A DNA stretch of 64,000 bases, from NCBI GenBank assembly GCA_963377175.1, contig CAUJNA010000849.1, forward strand, positions 26,001-90,000, written 5' to 3'. This stretch comes from Effrenium voratum. Lineage: Eukaryota > Sar > Dinophyceae > Suessiales > Symbiodiniaceae. This document shows, in pieces, positions 32,655-42,234 of the stretch (the first letter of the stretch is position 1; every line of letters starts with the position of its first letter). Both the position numbers and the translations under genes were made by a program. The notes below the pieces were generated by a model. The model was not told where the DNA came from, did no database searches, and saw nothing but the letters and a program-made list of their open reading frames with translations.

Positions 32655-32715
32655 GGGGCGGAAGTTTCAAAGCAGTGAACAACTATAGTTTGGAGAGCTG
32701 TCCTTGGCCCCTTGC

Positions 32716-32895
<180 letters not shown>

Positions 32896-33155
32896 TCTTT
32901 CCCTTTCCAAAGCTCCCAACGAGCGCTTCAAGTTCAACTCTCCTCCCTCCCCCCCGAGAGCGCCTTTTCTTTGCGTCTGCCCAAGCCGTGCTGTAGTCTG
33001 GGCTGGAGCACGCGGCCCGAAACGGCACGCGTGTCAAGCGCAAAAGCTAGGCTTTTCTCTTCGTCTGCTTCAGCGGTGCAGCAGTCCGCGCGAGCGCGCG
33101 GCCCGACGCGGCACGCGCCGACACGAACGCGCGGCCCGAAACGGCACGCGCGTCA

Positions 33156-35021
33156 TCAAGCACGAAAGCTGGGCGAGGTCAAAGCCTCTTTTACTCTGGC
33201 AACCTTAGTCAACGGAGTCATTGCCATGGCGTCTTCCTGAAGACGCTTGATCTCAAGGCTGGGCTGGGAGTCCAAGGAAAGCTGCCACGCCCGACGGCGG
33301 GCAAACGGCTCGATATCTCCGTCCGCAGCCGGAAACTGGAAGATCACCTGCCAGTGACGCAAGGAAGGCTCGCCGTCCGTGTCGAACAGAACATGAGGCT
33401 TTGCAACCACCCGCAACAGCGTGTCAGGCCGCTGTCGCGCGATGGCCAAGCTGTCTCTGACGCTGACCACCCACATGAGGTCCGCGCGGATATCTGGCTG
33501 CGTGGCGTCTGCGCACTCGAAGACGATTCGCACTCCGCGCTCGGCTTCGTTGCACTCCTGCACAGGATCTTTGGCCGTCACTCGCAGTAAGAGCTCCGCG
33601 TACTGGACTGGCAGATCCTCACCTGCCGTAATTTGCCCTGCGTCATCCAAGGTCGCGTCTGACAAGTAGATGCATGGGCAGCCCGGGAGTGAGGCGGCCG
33701 CGCGCAAGCACAGGAGTGGCTTTGCTGAGCCCGAGTAGGTAAGCGGAGCCTCGCGAACATGCACCACTTGCAAGGTGTTGCGCGCGGCGCGAGAGCCAGT
33801 CGGTCCAGAGTACGCTTCGTCGTGCGCCACGACGAAGCGCACAGCCCACTTGCGGGCTCGGATCTCGTGCTCCGCATTCTCTCGCGACTGTACCGCGTCG
33901 CCCGGCCGAAACGCCAAGGCAGCACGCAGCACTTCGTCGACGCACTTGGTAAAGATCCTCGCGTCCAGCGTGGCCGTGTGATCCCACACAGTAGCCTCCA
34001 GGCTGTAGCACGGCCGGACGCCAGCTTCGTCGTGTTTGTCGCAAGTCTTGCGAAAGCAAGTGGCGCAGCCTGTGTAGTGCCAAGAGTCTTCCGGCACCCG
34101 GGACAAGGTCTGCAGGTGAGCCAGCGTGCAGAACGGTGCCTCCCACACGTCCTCGTGAGAGAACTTCTTCGCTTCGGCCGCCGGCAAAAAAGCGCCGAGC
34201 GTCGCCAGCGAGACCAAAGTCGCCGGTCCGGCGCCGTAGTCTCGCGCGGCAGCGCCGCCAGCGCGCAGGGATAGTGTCTTGCAGCGCTCGCGGCCAGCCA
34301 TGTTGGCTCGGAGCTCTTCCGCTTCGACCGCAGGCAGGGCGCACGCGGCGGTCTGCTTGAGCCACTTCAAGGTGAAGCCGTTCTTTGCGTGCTTGGTCAC
34401 CGCCAGATTGCGGAGCTCCATCATGGCCGGTCGCGGCACCTGTTCTGCCGCTGTCGCTAGCTCACCCCACGCGAGCACTTCCGCCTCGGAGAACTCGCCG
34501 GCTTTGCCGGGCTGGCGCAGAGTGAGCTTGAAGAGGCGATCTTTGTCGTCTGTCGCGCGGGAGAACCCACCCGTGACTTCTGCGCGAACATTGACGAGGC
34601 CATCTTTCCAGCAAGCGGCCTGGTGCAAGGGCGTGCAAGGCATGCCGGCCGGCAGCTCCAGCGGCGGCGTGGTCTCCTCTTCGACTCCGGCGCCTTTGTC
34701 AAAGCGAACAAAGAGGTCGCACTGGCTGTGCGTGTACTTGGCTTTCGAGGCCTGCCGCCTGCTCAGCGCGATCTGCGTGAGGCTGACCACGCACGAAGCC
34801 TTCAAAAGAGAGGCAGCGGGTTCGGCCAGCTCGCGCCACGCCTCGATGGCGATGACGTCGCGAGCCGCGTGGCCGCAGACGAGGTAGCACCCGAAGCGGG
34901 CGTTGGGCACGTGTTCTACTTCCACGAGGCGTCCAAGCAGTCGCTTAGCGCCGTCTAGCCGTCCAGGCTGCGTCAGCTCGGACGGCCTGACAACCATGGG
35001 CCGCTGGCCCGCGGAGGCCAT
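33156..35021 (-). CDS. RPA1-like single-stranded DNA-binding protein
   Basis: From ATG 35021 (MASAGQRPMVVRPSEL; 34997 is an alternative) the frame is open for about 620 codons. The middle has WHYTGCATCFRKTCDKHDEA and then VRPCYSLEATVWDHTATLDA and RIFTKCVDEVL: a zinc-binding C-x2-C..C..C inside an OB fold, as in DNA-binding domain C of RPA1. N-terminal segments look like further OB folds. RPA-like genes are known passengers of plant Helitrons, and here it would coat ssDNA during rolling-circle transposition. A fold-back lies 16 bp before the ATG and a leader block at 35207-35241. No frameshift noticed. Confidence 0.7.
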   Translation of the reverse strand: MASAGQRPMVVRPSELTQPGRLDGAKRLLGRLVEVEHVPNARFGCYLVCGHAARDVIAIEAWRELAEPAASLLKASCVVSLTQIALSRRQASKAKYTHSQCDLFVRFDKGAGVEEETTPPLELPAGMPCTPLHQAACWKDGLVNVRAEVTGGFSRATDDKDRLFKLTLRQPGKAGEFSEAEVLAWGELATAAEQVPRPAMMELRNLAVTKHAKNGFTLKWLKQTAACALPAVEAEELRANMAGRERCKTLSLRAGGAAARDYGAGPATLVSLATLGAFLPAAEAKKFSHEDVWEAPFCTLAHLQTLSRVPEDSWHYTGCATCFRKTCDKHDEAGVRPCYSLEATVWDHTATLDARIFTKCVDEVLRAALAFRPGDAVQSRENAEHEIRARKWAVRFVVAHDEAYSGPTGSRAARNTLQVVHVREAPLTYSGSAKPLLCLRAAASLPGCPCIYLSDATLDDAGQITAGEDLPVQYAELLLRVTAKDPVQECNEAERGVRIVFECADATQPDIRADLMWVVSVRDSLAIARQRPDTLLRVVAKPHVLFDTDGEPSLRHWQVIFQFPAADGDIEPFARRRAWQLSLDSQPSLEIKRLQEDAMAMTPLTKVARVKEALTSPSFRA

Positions 35022-35206
35022 GGCGCCCGCAATCACACGGCCGACCGAAGCGTCAAGCCGCGGGTCCGTGGCGCCCGCAATCGCACGGCCGACCGAAACG
35101 CCAAGCCGCGCTGCAACTACCGAAAGCAGTTGTACTCGAAAATGCATGCGTGGGTGCGTGTGCTTGTTGTGCGTGTATATGTGTGTGTGTGTGTATGTGT
35201 AGAACC

Positions 35207-35241
35207 TGCTCAAGACACGACAGTGCCTATGATTTGGAGCC
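35207..35241 (-). promoter_or_regulatory. Conserved leader block (RPA-like gene)
   Basis: The minus strand reads GGCTCCAAATCAT, GGCACTGTCGTG, TCTTGAGCA, followed by CACACA-rich DNA. It is the most diverged of five copies. Confidence 0.5.
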
Positions 35242-35342
35242 GATCGGAGCGCAGTGAACCCCCCGAGTCACACAACCAGCTTTCCAGAGTTCTGCGCATC
35301 TGTCTATTTATGCTCTCTCTCTCTCTCTTTCTCTTTTTTTTG

Positions 35343-35376
<34 letters not shown>

Positions 35377-35692
35377 ACTCTATACCTGGCAAGCCACCCA
35401 TGTCGGACCACAATCGCAAGACAGCTACCTGGCAACAGCTTCCTCCCCCCCCCCCGGTGGTGTAGGAACCTTCAGAGCCCTGTGACTGTGACACCATGTG
35501 GCAAAAAGGAACAAGTCTTACAACAAGCCTCACCAAAGCGGCCCCATCTTTTCTACTCCGGGCCCTCTGCTCCGCACGCTCGTAGGCACGCTGGCCGAAG
35601 CGCCAAGCGCGTCCGTCGGTGCCAACATCCGTGCTGACACGTCGCGCGCGTCGCCGGCCGAAGCGCCAAGCGACGACTACGCCTGCGTGACA

Positions 35693-36085
35693 TCACGTCG
35701 CAGGTGGCAGCTGCCTGCGGCCCAAGATGAGTTCCCACGCAAGTCGTCCGTGCTCTGAAGACATGCGCGCGACTTCGCGAACTTTGCTGAACATGATCCA
35801 CTGCCTGCACGTCTCCACGCCACTGATGCTCAGACGATCGCACTGCCGCTGAGCCGCTGTGTCCGACACGCCGGGCCCATGGATTGTGTCCCAGCACCGC
35901 TCGCACACACCTGTGCGCTCCAGCTCGCGTCTGCCTGGCTCTGTTTGCCACCTGTCGTCGGCTATGGCTTTCGTGCACGCCACGCATTCCTGCGAAGCCA
36001 AGCGCTCGGGCACGCTTAGGTTTCTCCTGTACACGTCCTTCAGCGCATTCAGCGCGTCGCCGCTGATGCTCACGAAAGTCGCCAT
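35693..36085 (-). CDS. Small Cys-rich hypothetical protein
   Basis: 130 residues from ATG 36085 (MATFVSISGDALNALKDVYR). CVACTKAIADDRWQ and GVCERCWDTIHG give two C-x2-C pairs about 25 residues apart, a probable zinc site. A class A fold-back starts 6 nt before the ATG and the leader block is at 36293-36326. Downstream of the stop two more fold-backs lie at about 35,588 and 35,650. No family recognised. Confidence 0.5.
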   Translation of the reverse strand: MATFVSISGDALNALKDVYRRNLSVPERLASQECVACTKAIADDRWQTEPGRRELERTGVCERCWDTIHGPGVSDTAAQRQCDRLSISGVETCRQWIMFSKVREVARMSSEHGRLAWELILGRRQLPPAT

Positions 36086-36292
36086 GTCAACGCCGGCCGA
36101 AACGCCAAGCGCGGAGACTGCCTGCTATGGCGCGGAGCGGCCGGCCGAAACGCCAAGCCTGCTCCTAACACGTAATGGCCGTGTGACTCGCTGTGGCAAA
36201 CTTGCTGTGCCGTGGAAAACAGCTCTTTAGTGACAAGATGTTGCGCTGCGTGTGTGCGTGTGTGATGTGTGGGTGTGCGTGTGTGTAAACAT

Positions 36293-36326
36293 AAGCCCAA
36301 GTCACAGTAGTAACTGATTTTGAGCC
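36293..36326 (-). promoter_or_regulatory. Conserved leader block (130-residue gene)
   Basis: The minus strand reads GGCTCAAAATCAGTTACT then ACTGTGACTTGGGCTT, followed by an ACACACGC tract. It is 208 bp before the ATG at 36085. Confidence 0.6.
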
Positions 36327-36923
36327 GTTCAAAAAGCAACGACGGCGTTTGGCTGCTGAGCGAACAAAAAAACACGGCACCCGTCAATCACAGCCCTCTT
36401 GTGTCCCACAAATGAGGCCTTAATAAGGCCTTACTAGGGTGGGGTTCCCTTGGCTTCCCCTCACAACCACCAAAAAAAAACAGGCATCAGACTTCACAAA
36501 ATGGGTGGTGCCCCCTTCTCGTTTCCCGACCAGAGTGGTTTTCCGTTGGGTTCCGTCTACAACCGAGCCAAAAAAAATAAAAACGGGCACCGAGCCCTGC
36601 AAAATGGTGGTTTCCCTTCAAAAAGCCACAAAAAACAAATGGGCACAGGACCTCCCAAAATGGACCTTCCGAGGTCTGTTAAGGACAGCAAAGGCAAAAA
36701 GAGGTGAGCTCCAGGGGCTCCAGCTGAACAACACGAAGCCGCTAAAAACTCCCCAGCTCCGTCTCCCGCCCCGCCCCCGCAAAAGCCAGCCTTATTTCTC
36801 CGGCGAGCTTGGTCTGTGCGCCGCTGCTCGCGGCCCGAAACGGCACGCGAGCGTTGCGGCTGGTCGTCACTGCTTGCTGGCGCAGCAACTACGCGGCCCG
36901 AAACGGCACGCGCAGCGCTACGC

Positions 36924-38819
36924 TCATGCTTTGGAGTCTCCCGTCCTTGCGCGCTCCAGCAGCCGCTGGAGCGACTCATGCAGGTCCCGCATATACTTCT
37001 CTGCTCGCATGCACCACTTCACTTCCTGCGCAGAGAAGTTTGGATGAGTTCCGGCCAAGTACGTGACGAACTCGTGCCCCTGATCAATGAGCCCATCCCG
37101 CTGGCCGTCGGGATACAGCCGAGGCAGGAACCGCGGCAGCTGCTGCAGCTGCAGCTGCTGTCGACGATCTTTGTGATACTGCTCACTGTGCGTGCGCGTC
37201 AAGCCGCATGCGCAAGCCACCTGCTGGTAGAAACCTATGTTGCGCAGCTTCTGCACGTTGTCTGTGTCCCAGGTGCCGCGGTTTGGACTGGCCAGCGTGC
37301 CCAAGAACGAGAGCGCGTGCATCTTGAGAGTGGTGCCGTGGTCCGCCGATAGAGCGTGCCACTGATCGCATGCAGCGCCGAGACCGGCGATGGCTTCGTT
37401 GCCGCGGCACATCCTAGACTTCTGCAGCATGTACGGGCAACACTGCTGCACCAGCTGGTAGCTGCGCGTGTACCCGTCCCACACGGGCTGGGCGCGGCCG
37501 CCCCACATGGTGTGGACGAAAGCCTGCTGACACTTCCGCACGTCCTTATCTGCGGGCAGCGCGCGAGCCCACGCCCTTGAGTCATCACTGCAGAAGCGCA
37601 CACCCGCCCCGTCCATAAAGTCAAGCACGGTCACCTCGTGCAGGTTCCTGCTGGCAAGCTGCCTTGCAAAAAGTGCCCCAATGTGGAACTCTACGGGCCC
37701 CCGTAGGTGCGGGTGCATCACATTTGCCGGCTGTAGCCTGGATAACACAAAATGCCCGAGCGCTTGGAACGCCAGCTGCAAGCCGTCGCCTTCGCTGGGC
37801 GAAATCCCAAGCGAAGCGAGCGCATCATCGCCGGCCGAAACGCCAAGCGACAGCGTGTGCACATTACTGCGAAGGCCGCAAGCATGTAGTCCGTGCCATA
37901 GAAACTCTTCTGCGTGCTGGCCGACGAGCTGGCGCATAGTCAGGCTCGGAGGCAAGGCAGCGGCGACGCGCACATGCGCGTGCGCCTCTTGCACCAGATT
38001 CTGCGGCGTGACGTCCGCATAGCTGCCGTCGTTGCCGCCCCACGATCCCTCTGCCGCCCTGGCCGTGGGTCTGAGAGGCGCCAGCACGCGAGGGCACGCG
38101 AGCACTTCCTCGGCCGAGAGCAAGGTGTCGTGGTGCACCAAGAAGTGCAAGTCCGGCACAGGAGCTGGCTCGGATACCTCCGACATCTGCGCGCGCTTTG
38201 ACGCGGCTCGGAGCGCCGCACCGAAGCTTGGGAAGTCTTCGCCCCCAGGGTCCGGCGCCGGCCACAAAAGATACTCGTCCACGAAGTACGCCCACAGGTC
38301 GCACTCTTGCAAGCAAGTCTGCATGGCCGCCCACCAGCTCCGTGCGCCCTGTGTCCGCGGCAGAAACACGCAGTAGGCCGACCCCTGCCACGCTTCCGCG
38401 GCCACGTTTCGCAGCGCGCAGCAGAAGTATAAGTAGCGCTGCACCAGCATCATGACGTCCACCTCCAGCTCTCGGCAATGCGCGCCGAGGCGGCGCAGCA
38501 ACTGCGCCGGCACGTACGCGCCGCCTGCGCTCCGCAGGATCGCCATCATGTGTAGGAAGATGGCGAACTGGCACCGACCGAGCCAAGACGTCTGCTGAGC
38601 CACCAGACTGCTCGGGAGACCGCAGACATCCAGCATGTGGCTCTCGTGGGCATTGAGCTCGTCTTGCAGAGCGGCGTCGGCCGTGAGCCTTGCCTCGAGC
38701 GCGCCTGCCGCCTGGCCCCACGTGTCTGCAGCTGAAGAGTCCAGTAAGTACATGGCGGGCTTGTGCGATCCGCGCGCCGGAGCAAACATAGCGGATGCCG
38801 CCTGCTCGTCCTCGGACAT
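36924..38819 (-). CDS. Large hypothetical Helitron-associated protein
   Basis: From ATG 38819 (MSEDEQAASAMFAPARGSHK) about 631 codons are open without interruption. The frame extends to 38897 but without ATG. Mostly helical, with Cys/His/Trp-rich segments (LMMLVQRYLYFCCALRNVA type, ECDLWAYFVDEYLLW, FMDGAGVRFCSDDSR, HALSADHGTTLKMHALSFLG). A fold-back copy in frame (about 37,831) encodes LGVSAGDDA. The C-terminus has QQLQLQQLPRFLPRLYPDG. I recognise no domain. Codon use and strand match the Rep gene, so it is part of the same element. Confidence 0.6.
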   Translation of the reverse strand: MSEDEQAASAMFAPARGSHKPAMYLLDSSAADTWGQAAGALEARLTADAALQDELNAHESHMLDVCGLPSSLVAQQTSWLGRCQFAIFLHMMAILRSAGGAYVPAQLLRRLGAHCRELEVDVMMLVQRYLYFCCALRNVAAEAWQGSAYCVFLPRTQGARSWWAAMQTCLQECDLWAYFVDEYLLWPAPDPGGEDFPSFGAALRAASKRAQMSEVSEPAPVPDLHFLVHHDTLLSAEEVLACPRVLAPLRPTARAAEGSWGGNDGSYADVTPQNLVQEAHAHVRVAAALPPSLTMRQLVGQHAEEFLWHGLHACGLRSNVHTLSLGVSAGDDALASLGISPSEGDGLQLAFQALGHFVLSRLQPANVMHPHLRGPVEFHIGALFARQLASRNLHEVTVLDFMDGAGVRFCSDDSRAWARALPADKDVRKCQQAFVHTMWGGRAQPVWDGYTRSYQLVQQCCPYMLQKSRMCRGNEAIAGLGAACDQWHALSADHGTTLKMHALSFLGTLASPNRGTWDTDNVQKLRNIGFYQQVACACGLTRTHSEQYHKDRRQQLQLQQLPRFLPRLYPDGQRDGLIDQGHEFVTYLAGTHPNFSAQEVKWCMRAEKYMRDLHESLQRLLERARTGDSKA

Positions 38820-38853
38820 GTCTACGTGGGCACACGCCACGACAGCCAGAAAG

Positions 38854-40098
38854 TCAGCGCGGCGACGGATGGCCACCGCCCGCCGCCTGCTCTCCACTTA
38901 TGACTTCCGGCCTGGGATGGAAGCGCACGGACCTTGCCGCCCGCTCCGGCGCGTCAGTGGACGAGGCCGGCCGAAGCGCCAAGCCACCGCCCTCCACTCT
39001 CCCGGCCATCGTCTGGGACGCACTGGGGTCGAGAAGGCCTTGCTGCAACATTGTCGCACTGGACGAGGCCGGCCGAAGCGCCAAGCCACCGCCCTCCACT
39101 CTCCCGGCCATCGTCTGGGACGCACTGGGGTCGAGAAGGCCTTGCTGCAACATTGTCGCACGCACGCAGAGACACCAGCTGGCGTCCACCGGGACGTCGC
39201 GAGGGCTGCACAAGCTGCATTTCTCCGGAAGCGACTCGCAAATGCACTGGAAGCATGGCTGCCAGCTAGCCAGCAAGGAGTTCTCCGCGCTGCTCGCGGT
39301 CTGAAACACCATCATCGCGTGCCGCTCTGCTCCGAGAGCGTGCAGCAGCTGTTGTTTGTCCGGCGTCAGCATCCTTTCGAAAAGCCACTGCAGCTGCCCG
39401 CCCCGGTTCGAAACAACACGGCGCGGGTCGCCTACATCCGCAAGGACGACATCAAGGTTACCCCGGTGGCGCAGGTGCGCCACTAGCCGTTCCTTGGCGC
39501 GGTTTACTACATTATTAGGCTGACGAAAGCGGTGCTTCGCGGCCGGCTTGCCTTCCGTGTGGGATGCTGCTGTCTCTTCGATAATGCGGCGCCCCGCCGT
39601 CCAGTCCAGCGAGATCTCGACGCGTCGCCGCGTGCTTTTGAAGACCAGCCACAACACGAAGTAGCAGCACACGGCGAGCAGCATGCTGCGATGCTTGCCG
39701 GCCCGGCACACAAACCAAATCTCCAAGGTCCTCGCTGTCCGGACATTCATCCACACGAGGACAGCCATGCAAAGAGCTGCGACCACCATGCCGAAGCTCT
39801 GGGCACTTTCTTGCAAATGCTTCCGCGCAAGACACCGTCCGTCCAGCACATGATAGTACACGCCATGCACCGAAATATCCCGCAACAGCTCGTCGACAAA
39901 AAAACATAAAAACCTACTGTCCGGCCCTGCGCGCTCCAAGTGCTGGAGCAGCTCGCCCTCTGTGTTGCTGGCAGCTCGGTCTAATTTCGGCGAACACAAG
40001 TCCGTGAGGCCGCCGACACGAAGCTGCACCCGGGCGGGTAGCTGATCCTCGTCCGGAAGAAGGGTATCTAGGAAGTCAAAAAGCGAAGTCCCTGCCAT
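38854..40098 (-). CDS. Protein with CX5R (C-R-A-G-K-H-R-S) loop and hydrophobic segments
   Basis: ATG 40098 (MAGTSLFDFLDTLLPDEDQL). Residues about 105-120 (VVAALCMAVLVWM) and 140-153 (LLAVCCYFVLWLVF) are hydrophobic. Between them lies WFVCRAGKHRSM, a C-x5-R-S loop like that of Tyr/dual-specificity phosphatases and also like the RapZ C-terminal loop. The last 80 residues cover a tandem duplication (34-residue units ending GGGLALRPAS) with fold-backs, so the native C-terminus may be near residue 310 (SLPEKCSLC). A fold-back lies 11 nt before the ATG and a leader block at 40263-40295. Function unknown. Confidence 0.5.
   Translation of the reverse strand: MAGTSLFDFLDTLLPDEDQLPARVQLRVGGLTDLCSPKLDRAASNTEGELLQHLERAGPDSRFLCFFVDELLRDISVHGVYYHVLDGRCLARKHLQESAQSFGMVVAALCMAVLVWMNVRTARTLEIWFVCRAGKHRSMLLAVCCYFVLWLVFKSTRRRVEISLDWTAGRRIIEETAASHTEGKPAAKHRFRQPNNVVNRAKERLVAHLRHRGNLDVVLADVGDPRRVVSNRGGQLQWLFERMLTPDKQQLLHALGAERHAMMVFQTASSAENSLLASWQPCFQCICESLPEKCSLCSPRDVPVDASWCLCVRATMLQQGLLDPSASQTMAGRVEGGGLALRPASSSATMLQQGLLDPSASQTMAGRVEGGGLALRPASSTDAPERAARSVRFHPRPEVISGEQAAGGGHPSPR
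38958..39161. repeat. Tandem duplication, 2 x 102 bp
   Basis: Two nearly identical 102-bp units (first from 38958, second from 39060). Each starts TGGACGAGGCCGGCCGAAG with a class A fold-back. 102 is a multiple of three, so the frame is kept. Confidence 0.9.
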
Positions 40099-40262
40099 GG
40101 CACGGAGCGGCCGGCCGAAACGCCAAGCCTGCTCCTCGCGCGTAGTGGCTGTGTCAGTCGCTGTGGCGCAAACTTGCTGCGCCGTGGAAAGCAGTTACTA
40201 CGTGTGTGCGTGTGCGATGCGTGGGTGCATGTGTGTGTGTGTGATGTGTGTGTGTAGCCACA

Positions 40263-40295
40263 TGCTCAAGTCACCACAGTAACTGTATTTGAGCC
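40263..40295 (-). promoter_or_regulatory. Conserved leader block (CX5R gene)
   Basis: The minus strand reads GGCTCAAATACAGTTACT then GTGGTGACTTGAGCA, followed by CACACACA. It is 165 bp before the ATG at 40098. Confidence 0.65.
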
Positions 40296-40299
40296 ATCG

Positions 40300-40705
40300 A
40301 AGCGCCGCTTACGCGTCAGCCGAAACCCTGTAAACAGTCATATGGCGTTGCCACCATTTTTTCCCGAAGGAGGGGAATCCATCAATCTCCCTTTTTTACA
40401 GCCACCAATTAGTTCACCCCTAAGAAGCCTCCCCCCCTCCAATCTCCCTCCCGTGCTACAGAAGCGAGTCCCCAAAACTTGACAAAACAGACAGACAGCA
40501 CATGAAAAGGTCCGTGGCCCGAACAGTTTTCAAAGCCGAATGGGTCCCTGGCCGGGTACCACTGGAGAACTGTCTTTGTTATTCCCTGGACCCGAAAGAA
40601 CTACCCATACAAATGGCCGAGGAAGAAGGGGCTATGTATAGTGGCAATCTTGTGTGTTCGAAGCTCTGCAAAGCGGCGTTTTCCGGGTCGCGCTGCCTGT
40701 TGGCG
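40300..40705. other. Spacer between two Helitron genes
   Basis: No gene seen. Short TTTCCCGAAGGAGGGGAATC and poly-C/poly-T stretches resemble those at 36,430-36,680 (CAAAATGGTGG type), also just upstream of a leader block, so this is a repeated spacer. Confidence 0.4.
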
Positions 40706-40710
40706 CGAAG

Positions 40711-41010
40711 TGGCGCGGCCGGCCGAAGCGCCAAGCCCGCCCTGTCTCTCGCTCGATCCGCGGCCGCCCGAAACGGCAAGCCGACGGCAAGACTCTACTG
40801 GCCGCGCCCCTTCTAGCGCCTCTGCGTCTCAAGGTCTTGGAAGGCGGGCTCAAACTGAAGTGGCGCGGCCGGCCGAAGCGCCAAGCCCGCCCTGTCTCTT
40901 GCTCGATCCGCGGCCGCCCGAAACGGCAAGCCGACGGCAAGACTCTACTGGCCGCGCCCCTTCTGGCGCCTCTGCATCTCAAGGTCTTGGAAGGCGGGCT
41001 CAAACTCTTT
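40711..41010. repeat. Tandem duplication, 2 x 150 bp
   Basis: Units 40711-40860 and 40861-41010 differ at only a few positions. Each carries one class A and one class B fold-back. 150 is a multiple of three. Confidence 0.9.
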
Positions 41011-41319
41011 GACTTTATCTACTAGCTGTAGGTAGCGTTTTCGCAAAGCTTGGTCCACGTGATCCTTCTCAACTCGCCATTTCGAGTTTTCCGCGAGCCT
41101 CGCAAGTATGTCTTCGGCCTTGCATGGCTCAACGTGCTTTCTCAGAGCAAACCATAAGTGTGCGCTTTCGCGCATGTCACGGAGAGACTCGGCGGCTCTG
41201 GCGGTAGGTGGCCTGAGCCGTGTTTTCGAGCGCGCCACCGACTCCGAGCTGTCAACCAGCTCATGCCGAGCCAAAGCTGCGCTGTCCAAGCGCGGCGCGC
41301 CCTCACCCTTACCAACCAT
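40945..41319 (-). CDS. Small helical hypothetical protein
   Basis: From ATG 41319 (MVGKGEGAPRLDSAALARHE) about 125 codons are predicted helical (LRDMRESAHLWFALRKHVEP, AEDILARLAENSKWRVEKDH, QALRKRYLQLVDKVKEF). The 3' end enters the second 150-bp unit, so the native end may have changed. A fold-back starts 7 nt before the ATG and the leader block is at 41461-41490. Upstream in-frame sequence is probably not coding. No family. Confidence 0.45.
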   Translation of the reverse strand: MVGKGEGAPRLDSAALARHELVDSSESVARSKTRLRPPTARAAESLRDMRESAHLWFALRKHVEPCKAEDILARLAENSKWRVEKDHVDQALRKRYLQLVDKVKEFEPAFQDLEMQRRQKGRGQ

Positions 41320-41460
41320 AGCTAACGCCGGCCGAAACGCCAAGCGCCGCGAACAGATAGTGTCCGTGCGTTGCTGAGTGGATTTTGCTGTGTGTTGCGT
41401 TGTCATATTGCGTGCGTCTCTGTAGCTGTGGTTGCAAGTGTGTGTGTGTGAGAGAAAACT

Positions 41461-41490
41461 TGCCCAAGCCCTAGGTAGTGACTTTGAGCC
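41461..41490 (-). promoter_or_regulatory. Conserved leader block (small helical gene)
   Basis: The minus strand reads GGCTCAAAGTCACTACCT then AGGGCTTGGGCA, followed by TCTCACACACAC. It is 142 bp before the ATG. Confidence 0.5.
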
Positions 41491-42234
41491 AGGAAGGAAG
41501 TTGCCATCATGGCAGGGGTCTTGGTCGGGTCTTCGTAGGGTCAGCTTCTCCCAAAACACGTCCCAAACAAGCAAAACACGTCCCTTCCCTCTCACACACA
41601 CATAAAAGTGGACCCAAGCAACACGCACGCCTCGTGCTACATCCTCAACAAACCACAAGACACAGAAGCCCCAAACTACGTCTGCATGTATCCCCAAGCC
41701 ACAGCCCTCGTCCGCTCCGCTCCTTTTCCAGGTCATCGCCTTGTCAGCGCGCGCGCCGCCGTCCGAAACGACAAGCCGCGCATGTGCCCCCACGCCAGCT
41801 TGTGGCCGCCCGAAGCGGCAAGCCACGGTGGCCAGCGCTTGGTCGCTGCGCGCGCGCGCGGCGAAACGGCACGGCGGCACATGGCGTGTCCAAGTAGCAC
41901 GCTCGCTGCGCAAGGCTCAAGACAGCACGCCCGCTCGTGTCCGCCACAAGCGGCCCGAAACGGCACGCTAGCTCGGCAAGCGCAGGTCTGGGGTGCCTGG
42001 CTTGCAAATAAGCAAAAAGGTTATCTTTGGAACCTCAACCAGGCAGAGGTGGAGCGCACCAACGGAAGTGCCCAGCAAAAGTTCTTGGGGTGCCGCAGCT
42101 TCTGTTCGCTTTCAAAATGTGACGGCGCCAGAAATCTCAAAGGTTAACTTGCTAGGCTCGAGTTTGGTTCTGTTAGCCAATGTCTTCGCTGATATATAGC
42201 TCCAATAGTTCCAAATCGCTAAGCACCCCCGCAG

